Origin: Mycobacterium colombiense
GTDB taxonomy: Bacteria > Actinomycetota > Actinomycetes > Mycobacteriales > Mycobacteriaceae
Length of the DNA: 40,318 nt
NCBI RefSeq assembly: GCF_003284935.1
Contig: NZ_QMEV01000048.1
Location: 1-40,318, forward strand
Direction of reading: 5' to 3'
Shown here: piece after piece, positions 32,609-39,013 of the stretch
How the letters are laid out: the number at the start of each line of letters is the position of its first letter
Position numbering within the stretch: the first letter of the stretch is position 1
Translations under genes and position numbers: made by a program
The notes under the pieces: model-generated
The model's database searches: none
What the model was told of the DNA's origin: nothing
Seen by the model: the letters and a program-made list of their open reading frames with translations, nothing else

Positions 32609-34015
32609 ATGGCTGTAGGAATGGGCAACGAGACTTCCAACCCGCGAACCCCGCACCGGGCGGCGGCGAACTGGACGCCGCTACCGGTGCCGTGGGCGGT
32701 GCAGACCGCCGACCGGATCCCCAAGCAGCGCTATTACGATCCGGAGTTCTACGCGCTCGAGGCGCGGCTGTTCTGGCCGCGGGTATGGCAGATGGCCTGC
32801 AGGCTGGAGGAGATCCCCAAACCGGGCGACTACGTGGAATACGAGATCCTCGACGACTCGATCATCGTGGTGCGCGTCGACCATGACACCGTGCGTTCCT
32901 ACCACAACGCCTGTCGCCATCGCGGCGTAAAGCTGGTGGAGGGCAACGGGAATCGGCGCACCTTCGTCTGCCCCTTCCACGGCTGGTGCTGGGGCATCGA
33001 CGGCCGCAACACCTTCGTGCTGCGCCCCGAGGCGTTCGCCGAGGACAACATGCGTCCCGAGGACCTGGAGCTGGTCTCGGTGCGCTGCGAGCTGTGGGGC
33101 GGATGCGTGTGGATCAACCTCGACAACGACGCACCGGCACTGCGCGACTGGATGGAACCGTTCGCCTCGACCTACGACGCATGGCAGGTGGAGGCGCTGC
33201 GGGTGGAGTGGTGGCAATCGTGCCGGCTGCCGGTGAACTGGAAACTCGCGACCGCGGCGTTCATGGAGAGCTACCACGTGCCGCAGACCCATCCGCAGCT
33301 GCTGCCGTCCGCGCAGACCGGGGAGCCCTCCGCCGCAGTACATCCCGTCGTCGCGAGCAACCTGTATTTCATGCGCACACTCGGCGCCGGCATGGCCGGC
33401 ATGACGCATGAGAACGACATTCGCATCGCCGAAGGCCTGCAGCACATCGAGTTGCCCGCCGACCCGAGCGCGGCGATGGCGGCGTGGCGCGACGCGCTCA
33501 ACGACGCCGTCGTCGACTGGCATCGCGCCCGCGGCAGCACCATGCCCGATCTCAACGACCTCGTCCGCCGCGGGATCACCGACGCGATCGGATTCGCCTT
33601 CCCGCACCACTTCATCCTGCCCACCTACAGCAGCGCCTCCTCGTACCGCATCCGTCCGCTGGGGCCCGAGGAGACGCTGTTCGAAATCTGGTCGCTGACC
33701 CGGTTTCCCGCCGACGCATCGGCCGGCAAACCCGCGCCTCCCGAACCCATGGCGCCCGACGACCCGCGCTGGCCGCCCATCCCGGCCCAGGATTTCTCCA
33801 ATCTGCCCCGGCAGCAGAAGGGCTTGCATTCCACAGGCTTTGACTTCATGCGGTTGTCCGATCAGATCGAAGGCCTGATCTCGAATTTCGAACGCGTCAT
33901 CGACGGTTTCCTGGCCGGGCTGCCGTACACCACCCTGCTGCCCGCCATCCAGCGGACCAACACCACCATCGACGTGCCGATCGTCGACCTCGGCTTCGGC
34001 TCGGAGGCGCGATGA
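32609..34015 (+). CDS. Rieske non-heme iron oxygenase, alpha subunit
   Basis: 468 residues. The Rieske 2Fe-2S ligands are C102-x-H104 and C121-PF-H124 (ACRHRGVKL ... VCPFHGW). The mononuclear iron site is the ESYHVPQTH segment with H223 and H228. The C-terminal catalytic domain (to ~468) is longer than average. These enzymes hydroxylate or dioxygenate aromatic, terpenoid or steroid-like compounds using electrons from a reductase, which is not encoded nearby. The stop overlaps the ATG of the flavin dehydrogenase (ATGA). The upstream gap is 21 bases with GAGGG before the start. It is probably the committing oxidation step of the cluster. Confidence 0.94.
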   Translation: MAVGMGNETSNPRTPHRAAANWTPLPVPWAVQTADRIPKQRYYDPEFYALEARLFWPRVWQMACRLEEIPKPGDYVEYEILDDSIIVVRVDHDTVRSYHNACRHRGVKLVEGNGNRRTFVCPFHGWCWGIDGRNTFVLRPEAFAEDNMRPEDLELVSVRCELWGGCVWINLDNDAPALRDWMEPFASTYDAWQVEALRVEWWQSCRLPVNWKLATAAFMESYHVPQTHPQLLPSAQTGEPSAAVHPVVASNLYFMRTLGAGMAGMTHENDIRIAEGLQHIELPADPSAAMAAWRDALNDAVVDWHRARGSTMPDLNDLVRRGITDAIGFAFPHHFILPTYSSASSYRIRPLGPEETLFEIWSLTRFPADASAGKPAPPEPMAPDDPRWPPIPAQDFSNLPRQQKGLHSTGFDFMRLSDQIEGLISNFERVIDGFLAGLPYTTLLPAIQRTNTTIDVPIVDLGFGSEAR

Positions 34016-35721
34016 CCACCCGGTGGGACCATTCGGTGGACCTGGTCATCGCGGGCAGCGGTGGGGGCGGCATGGTCGCCGGGCTGACCGCCCTGGACTG
34101 CGGGCTCGAACCGCTGATCATCGAAAAGCAGCCGCTGGTGGGCGGTTCGACGGGGTTGTCGGGCGGCATCGTGTGGCTGCCGAACAACCCGCTGATGCGC
34201 GCCGACGGGATCGCGGACTCCCACGAGGACGGCCTGGCCTACCTGGCCGACGTGGTCGGCGACATCGGCGCACCGTCCTCCCCCGAACGACGCGAGGTGT
34301 TCCTCACCGCCGGCTTCGACATGATCAACTTCCTCATCCGCAAGGGTGTCACACTGGTCCGCTGCGCGGGCTGGAGCGACTACTACCCGAATCACAAGGG
34401 CGGCAACGCCTCCGGCCGCGCCGTCGAGGGCATCCCGTTCGACGCCGCGCGGCTCGGCGTGTGGAGCGACAAGGTGCAGCCGCCGCTGGCCAAGAACTAC
34501 GGGTATGTGGTGCTGACCAACGAGTTACGGTCGGTCCAATATTTCAACCGCGCACCGCGCGCCTTCGCAGTCGCGTCGCGGGTGTTCCTGCGCACCGCGA
34601 TCGCCCGGGCCCGGCGGCGCCGGCTCCTCACCAACGGCGCCTCGCTGATCGCCCAGATGCTCAAGGCGCTGATCGATCTCAGCGACGGCGATCCCCCGCT
34701 GTGGACACAAGCCGCGATGACGGATCTGGTCGTCGACGACGGCCGGGTGGTCGGGGTGCGCGCGGTCCGCGACGGAAAGCCGGTGACCGTCGAGGCCCGC
34801 AAGGGTGTCCTGTTGGCCGCCGGCGGTTTCGGCCACAACGCAGAGATGCGCCGCCGCTACAGCGGCAACCAGCCGAACGAAGGAAAGTGGTCGATCGCCA
34901 ACGCCGGCGACACCGGCGAGGTGCTCGAGGCGGCGATGCGGCTGGGCGCCAAGACCGACCTGCTGGACGAGGCCTGGTGGCTGCCTTCGGTTTTCATCGC
35001 CAATGGCGGCTCCGTCGCCGCCTCGCTCGGTTCCGGACGCCAGCGCCCCGGCGCCATCTACGTCGACTCGGCCGGCAGGCGGTTCTGCAACGAGTCCAAC
35101 TCCTACGTCGAGGTCGGCAAGGCGATGTACGCCAACAAGGCGGTGCCGTGCTGGATGATCTTCGACGAGGGATACGTGCGCAGATACGTCACCAGCGCCA
35201 ATCCCCTGAAAACCCTGAAGCGGAACCAGCCGCTGCCCCCGGACCTGATCGAGTCCGGCGCCGTCAAACGAGCCGCGACCATTCCCGACCTCGCCCGCCA
35301 GATCGATCTTCCCCCCGACGAATTGGCGCGCACGATCGAGCGATTCAACCAATTCTCGGCCAAGGGCCTGGACCCCGACTTCGGCCGCGGCCAGTCCGCC
35401 TACAACGACTGCCTCGGCGACCCCGGCTACCGGCCGAACGCCGCCATCGGCCCGCTCGACACCGCCCCCTACTACGCGACCAGGGTGCTGCCCGCCGACG
35501 TCGGCACGTGCGGCGGCGTCATCACCAACGAACACGCCCAGGTGCTCGACGAACAGGATCGGGTGATCGAGGGTCTGTACGCCACCGGCAACACGACCGC
35601 GACGGTGATGGGCCGCACCTATCCGGGCGCCGGCGCGAGCATCGCCAGCTCGATGGTGTTCGGCTACGTCGCCGCCCGCCATGCCGCCGGACGCAAGATC
35701 GCCGGTGAGATGAGCCGCTAG
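34012..35721 (+). CDS. FAD-dependent dehydrogenase, 3-ketosteroid delta1-dehydrogenase-like
   Basis: 569 residues. The FAD-binding start VDLVIAGSGGGGMVAGLTAL (9-28) is followed by EKQPLVGGSTGLSGG and GVLLAAGGFGHN. The C-terminal signature TATVMGRTYPGAGASIASSM contains the Tyr-Pro-Gly of the KstD family. KstD enzymes introduce a 1,2 double bond in 3-ketosteroids, and relatives act on other cyclic ketones or are fumarate-reductase-like. Overlap with the Rieske gene suggests joint use. Last gene of the plus-strand operon, followed by a strong inverted repeat. Confidence 0.92.
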   Translation: MTTRWDHSVDLVIAGSGGGGMVAGLTALDCGLEPLIIEKQPLVGGSTGLSGGIVWLPNNPLMRADGIADSHEDGLAYLADVVGDIGAPSSPERREVFLTAGFDMINFLIRKGVTLVRCAGWSDYYPNHKGGNASGRAVEGIPFDAARLGVWSDKVQPPLAKNYGYVVLTNELRSVQYFNRAPRAFAVASRVFLRTAIARARRRRLLTNGASLIAQMLKALIDLSDGDPPLWTQAAMTDLVVDDGRVVGVRAVRDGKPVTVEARKGVLLAAGGFGHNAEMRRRYSGNQPNEGKWSIANAGDTGEVLEAAMRLGAKTDLLDEAWWLPSVFIANGGSVAASLGSGRQRPGAIYVDSAGRRFCNESNSYVEVGKAMYANKAVPCWMIFDEGYVRRYVTSANPLKTLKRNQPLPPDLIESGAVKRAATIPDLARQIDLPPDELARTIERFNQFSAKGLDPDFGRGQSAYNDCLGDPGYRPNAAIGPLDTAPYYATRVLPADVGTCGGVITNEHAQVLDEQDRVIEGLYATGNTTATVMGRTYPGAGASIASSMVFGYVAARHAAGRKIAGEMSR

Positions 35722-35738
35722 GCGGGCATTGCCGCCGA

Positions 35739-35788
35739 GCGTGACGTTAGCTTCACGTTCGGCGCCCAGCGTGAAACCAACGTCACGC
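35739..35788. terminator. Large inverted repeat between convergent genes, bidirectional terminator
   Basis: Left arm GCGTGACGTTAGCTTCACG (35739-35757) and right arm CGTGAAACCAACGTCACGC (35770-35788) pair over 19 bases with two mismatches around a 12-base loop. It lies directly after the KstD-like stop, and its right arm contains the stop codon of the convergent crotonase ECH2. The position between two converging genes fits a two-way terminator. The same arm sequence may be a dispersed mycobacterial repeat. Confidence 0.72.
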
Positions 35789-36676
35789 CGGCGGGGGATC
35801 CTTCTTGTCAGTGTCGACCTTGTCAGCGTCGACCTTGTTAGTGTCGAGCTTGTCGCTGTCGACGAATTCGCGTGGCTTCATCCCGGAGCGCATCAGCTCG
35901 GCCCGCCGTGCCTGCACATCGGAGGCGGCGCCAACCATGTTCGTCAGGATGTGGCTGACCTGAAGATGGACCCGCATGCCCATCAATTCCCATGCTCGCT
36001 TCACGTTGTTCTTGACCGCCATGAGTGTGGTCAACGGGATCTGGGCGATCTTTCGCGCCATCTCCTCCACGGTCTCCTCGAGGTCCTCGCGCGGGACCAC
36101 CCGGTTGAGCAGACCCCAGTCGAGGGCCTGCTGCGCGGTCAGGGTCGGCGCCAGCAACAACCAGTCCATGGTGCGATGCCAATTCATCAGCAGCCACGGC
36201 TCGATCATGGTGTGCCCGCCGGGTTCGCCCAGGCTCTGGGCAAGTGGCATCTGAAAATACGCGTCCTCGGAGGCGACGCAGAAGTCGGTCAGCAAGCCGA
36301 GATAGATCCCACCGCCCATGCAATAGCCGTGGATCTGCGAGATGGTCGGCTTGGGAAATTCCCACAGGTACAGCGTCGGCCACAAAAACAGATCGGCGGT
36401 GCCTTTGTAGAGGTCCTCGAACGTGTCCCCGAAATCCGGATACGGGTTTTCGTCCGGGCCCCAGCGCGCCACATGGCCGCCGCAGAATCCCTTGCCGTTC
36501 GCCTTGAGGATAACGACCTTGACGTCCTTGTCGCGGTCGGCTTCGTGCAGGCAACTGTCGACCTCGCCGACCAGGACAGCGTCCTTGGTGTTGGCCTTGT
36601 CCACCCGGTTCAGAATGATCCGCGCTATCGGCGGTTCACGCTCATAAATGACCGCTTCCAGGACACGCCGCTCCAT
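35783..36676 (-). CDS. Crotonase family protein, ECH2 (paralog of ECH1)
   Basis: 297 residues from ATG 36676 (MERRVLEAVIYEREPPIARI); a longer frame would run into the divergent gene. It shares long stretches with ECH1 (KANGKGFCGGH, HGYCMGGG, ASEDAYF, VKRAWELMGMRVH). At the canonical catalytic glutamates it has Tyr (GGGIY) and Leu (MPLAQ), so like ECH1 it is not a standard hydratase. The C-terminal tail (about residues 271-290) is a 5-residue Asp/Lys repeat absent from ECH1. It is convergent with the Rieske/KstD operon and divergent from the thiocyanate hydrolase genes. It probably acts in the same CoA pathway. Confidence 0.9.
   Translation of the reverse strand: MERRVLEAVIYEREPPIARIILNRVDKANTKDAVLVGEVDSCLHEADRDKDVKVVILKANGKGFCGGHVARWGPDENPYPDFGDTFEDLYKGTADLFLWPTLYLWEFPKPTISQIHGYCMGGGIYLGLLTDFCVASEDAYFQMPLAQSLGEPGGHTMIEPWLLMNWHRTMDWLLLAPTLTAQQALDWGLLNRVVPREDLEETVEEMARKIAQIPLTTLMAVKNNVKRAWELMGMRVHLQVSHILTNMVGAASDVQARRAELMRSGMKPREFVDSDKLDTNKVDADKVDTDKKDPPPA
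35804..35863 (-). repeat. Four 15-bp tandem repeats encoding an Asp/Lys tail in ECH2
   Basis: CTTGTCAGTGTCGAC, CTTGTCAGCGTCGAC, CTTGTTAGTGTCGAG and CTTGTCGCTGTCGAC follow one another on the plus strand. On the coding strand they give DSDKL-DTNKV-DADKV-DTDKK-like pentapeptides, just before the end KDPPPA. An in-frame minisatellite like this can vary in copy number between strains. Confidence 0.9.
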
Positions 36677-36786
36677 TCCGGTGACGTTACCGGAGACCGG
36701 CGTACCGGAGTTCGCTTTGCGGTTGCGCAATTCCGGCCAGAAGAGTGAAGTATGAGCAAGCGCTGGACTAGTCGAATGGAGCTGGG
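36677..36786. promoter_or_regulatory. Divergent promoter region, ECH2 / thiocyanate hydrolase genes
   Basis: 110 bp between two divergent genes, so both promoters must lie here. GGAG is 6-7 bases before the rightward ATG. TAGTCG near 36767-36772 could be a rightward -10 element, but this is weak. No operator-like dyad is clear. Confidence 0.4.
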
Positions 36787-37626
36787 ATGACGACTCCGTC
36801 GGACCGAGCCGCACAGCTCGACCTGATAGCCCGTCTGCAGTCCTCCTACCCGGAACTCCCCGACGCCCCCACGCCGGATCTCATTGACCACGAACGCTTC
36901 AACGCCTATGTCAAGACGCCGCACGACGTCGGCGGTGAGCCGGACGCTCCCATCGAATTCGAGAACAAGCAGTACGAACTCTGGGAGCACAACACCTACG
37001 TCATGTGTGAAGTGCTCGGCTGGCGCGGAATCTGGTTGTCCGAGGAGCGACGCCGGATGGGCAACGTCGACCTCGGTCGCACCATCTACCTCGGCCTGCC
37101 CTACTACGGGCGGTGGCTGCTGGCGGTCGCGCGCGTCCTCGCCGAAAAACACCACATCGGCCTGAGCGAATTGGCCGAACGCATGGCCGAGGTCAGGGCA
37201 CGCTACGCCGGCGGCCTGAGCGGAAAACCCTTGGCGGCCAAGCCCAAGTCCGAAGGCGACCCCGCCGCCGTCAAACGCAACCGGCACCATCGTCACGCCG
37301 TGGGCAAGGGCGACCCGCAGGTGTATGCCGGACAGGCCGGCGCGCCGAAGTTCAAGGTCGGCGACAAGGTCGTGGTGCGCGACCTGCCCGTGTTGCTCTA
37401 CACCCGCACCCAGGAGTACGTGCGCGGGGCGACGGGCGAGATCGCGGTCGTCTCGTACGAAAGCCCGGCCGCCGAGGACGAGACGTGGGACGGCCCAGAC
37501 CAACAACCCGAATGGTTCTACATCGTTCGGTTCAACCTCGCCGAGCTGTGGCATGGCTACACCGGGCCCGGCAACGACACGTTGCAAACCGAAATCCCGC
37601 AACGGTGGCTCGAACCGGCCGAATAG
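36787..37626 (+). CDS. Thiocyanate hydrolase beta-alpha fusion subunit (ScnB-ScnA-like)
   Basis: 279 residues in two parts. Residues ~30-145 match ScnB (NHase beta N-domain): KTPHDVGGEPD, KQYELWEHNTYVMCEVLGWRG and YLGLPYYGRWLLAVARVLAE. After a basic His-rich linker (KRNRHHRHAVGKGD, ~160-175), residues ~180-279 match ScnA (NHase beta C-domain, SH3-like): KFKVGDKVVVRDLPVLLYTR, YVRGATG, YESPAAEDE, NDTLQTEIPQRWLEP. In Thiobacillus thioparus thiocyanate hydrolase these are two separate proteins; in nitrile hydratase they form one beta chain, but that lacks the HDVGGEPD start. Motif agreement from memory favours thiocyanate hydrolase (thiocyanate to carbonyl sulfide and ammonia). The metal-bearing subunit follows after 20 bases. 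Confidence 0.82.
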   Translation: MTTPSDRAAQLDLIARLQSSYPELPDAPTPDLIDHERFNAYVKTPHDVGGEPDAPIEFENKQYELWEHNTYVMCEVLGWRGIWLSEERRRMGNVDLGRTIYLGLPYYGRWLLAVARVLAEKHHIGLSELAERMAEVRARYAGGLSGKPLAAKPKSEGDPAAVKRNRHHRHAVGKGDPQVYAGQAGAPKFKVGDKVVVRDLPVLLYTRTQEYVRGATGEIAVVSYESPAAEDETWDGPDQQPEWFYIVRFNLAELWHGYTGPGNDTLQTEIPQRWLEPAE

Positions 37627-37646
37627 CTTGGCGAAAGGACCCCCGC

Positions 37647-38357
37647 ATGACCGCCCACGAGCACGAGCACGATCACGACCGCACCGCCGCGCCCATGGTC
37701 GATGAGATCACCGACTTCGAGGTCCTCGAGATCGCTCTTCGCGAATTGTGCATCGAGAAAGGCATTTTCACCGCCGAGGAGCACCGTCGCTTCACCGAGT
37801 TCGCCGAACAGATCGGACCCACTCCCGCGGCGCGCCTGGTGGCGCGGGCCTGGCTCGATCCCGACTTCAAGGAGTTGGTGCGCACCGACGCGCTGGCCGC
37901 CAGCAAGGAGGTTGGGGTCGACTGGCTGGAGCCGACCGGGTTCGGAACGCCGAGTGACTTCACCGCCCTGCATGTGCTCGAGGACACCCCGACGCTGCAT
38001 CACGTGATCGTCTGCACGCTGTGCTCGTGCTACCCGCGCCCGATCTTGGGCAATTCACCGGAGTGGTACCGCACCCCCAACTACCGGCGCCGCATCGTGC
38101 GCTGGCCGCGGCAGGTGCTCGCGGAATTCGGGCTGATCCTTCCGGAGGACGTCGAGATCCGGGTGGAGGATTCCAACCAGAAGCATCGGTTCATGGTGAT
38201 GCCCGTCCGGCCGGCCGGAACCCAGGATTGGACCGAAGACCAACTCGTCGAAATTGTCACGCGCGATTGCCTGATCGGGGTCGCGCTGCCTAAGCCGGGG
38301 GTGACGACCAACGCCGTCACGCAGACGCGCCCGGCCGTGCACCCGGCGGACCAGTGA
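37647..38357 (+). CDS. Thiocyanate hydrolase gamma / cobalt-type nitrile hydratase alpha subunit
   Basis: 236 residues, with AAAGGA 8 bases before the ATG. The metal claw is C123-TL-C126-S-C128 in VCTLCSCYPRPILG, the Thr-containing cobalt type. C126 and C128 would be the oxidised cysteines. The His-rich N-terminus (MTAHEHEHDHDR), the WYRTPNYRRRIVRWPRQVLAEFG block and the ending WTEDQLVEIVTRDCLIGVALPKPG follow the ScnC subunit of thiocyanate hydrolase as I remember it more closely than nitrile hydratase alpha (~205 residues). Together with the upstream fusion subunit it should form the hydrolase active site. A nitrile substrate remains possible and would have to be excluded by assay. Confidence 0.87.
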   Translation: MTAHEHEHDHDRTAAPMVDEITDFEVLEIALRELCIEKGIFTAEEHRRFTEFAEQIGPTPAARLVARAWLDPDFKELVRTDALAASKEVGVDWLEPTGFGTPSDFTALHVLEDTPTLHHVIVCTLCSCYPRPILGNSPEWYRTPNYRRRIVRWPRQVLAEFGLILPEDVEIRVEDSNQKHRFMVMPVRPAGTQDWTEDQLVEIVTRDCLIGVALPKPGVTTNAVTQTRPAVHPADQ

Positions 38358-38365
38358 GGCGACAG

Positions 38366-38737
38366 ATGAGCGCCGCGCCCGGACCACACCCCATCGAGGA
38401 CTCCAGCGTCGCACCGCTGGCCAAAATCGTTGCACGCAACCAGGTCTGGAGTCGCATGGCGGCGAAATACGGGGTGGCGAACTCGGCGCCGCCGTGGCAG
38501 ACGAGCCTGGACGGCATCTGCGATGCCCTTGACCAAAGTGGTTGCGGCACACGGATGCTCAGTTTCATCGAGCGCCGCGACGACGAGGACGCGCTGTCGG
38601 CAACCGTCTACGCCGGCCTGCCGTATCCGGAGAATCGGCTGGTCGCCCTGGCGCATTCGCTGGTGTCGCGGGGCGTCATCACCGAGGACGAACTGGCGGC
38701 GCGGCTGGCGGCCGTTCGTGCGCGGCTCGAGGAGTGA
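38366..38737 (+). CDS. Small ScnB/NHase-beta-like accessory (cobalt maturation) protein
   Basis: 123 residues from ATG 38366; GAGG lies 6 bases upstream. A GTG at 38354 would overlap the gamma gene by 4 bases. The C-terminal half (YAGLPYPENRLVALAHSLVS, then the segment ending AARLAAVRARLEE) resembles the end of the ScnB-like half of the fusion subunit (YLGLPYYGRWLLAVARVLAE). Small beta-N-domain homologs of this type (P14K/P15K, NhlE-like) load cobalt into the alpha/gamma subunit or exchange it. Position directly after gamma agrees with that role. Confidence 0.8.
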   Translation: MSAAPGPHPIEDSSVAPLAKIVARNQVWSRMAAKYGVANSAPPWQTSLDGICDALDQSGCGTRMLSFIERRDDEDALSATVYAGLPYPENRLVALAHSLVSRGVITEDELAARLAAVRARLEE

Positions 38738-39013
38738 GCCACGCCATTTAGCCGTTCGGCACCGCATGCGCTAGGCTGACAGCAACGTTGGCTGCATGAC
38801 ACTGCATGCCAACACCGTCGTGGAACGCTTCCTCATCCCCCCGGTGCCAGCGCAAAGATCGCGCTTGTCACCCAGATGACCCGTGCATCCCGCACGAGCT
38901 TGTCTCGCGGCGATCGATTTTGCCATCCGGCAATCTCGCCACCTCGTGCCGATGCCGCGCGGCGTTCTCTCGCCTCCGGCACGGCACCACCGATGCCTGA
39001 AAGGCACCGAAAA
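38738..39013. other. Upstream region of the DEAD-box helicase gene
   Basis: 276 bp without a gene. TAGGCT (38772-38777) could be a -10 element. Shortly after it, TTGGCTGCA (38788-38796) and TGCATGCCAA (38803-38812) form an imperfect hairpin with one bulged base. That would leave a long leader of over 200 bases before the helicase, as is common for cold-responsive RNA helicases; this is inference. Confidence 0.4.

Noticed and set aside
27952..32656. Two long minus-strand frames opposite the E1/crotonase/ligase genes
   Set aside because: Antisense shadows of strongly supported genes; composition is His/Arg/Val-rich without domains.
36787..38737. Plain nitrile hydratase annotation for the three-gene set
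   Set aside because: The CTLCSC claw alone fits both enzymes, but the subunit ends and the HDVGGEPD and LYTRT motifs agree better with thiocyanate hydrolase as I remember it. Kept as the main alternative.
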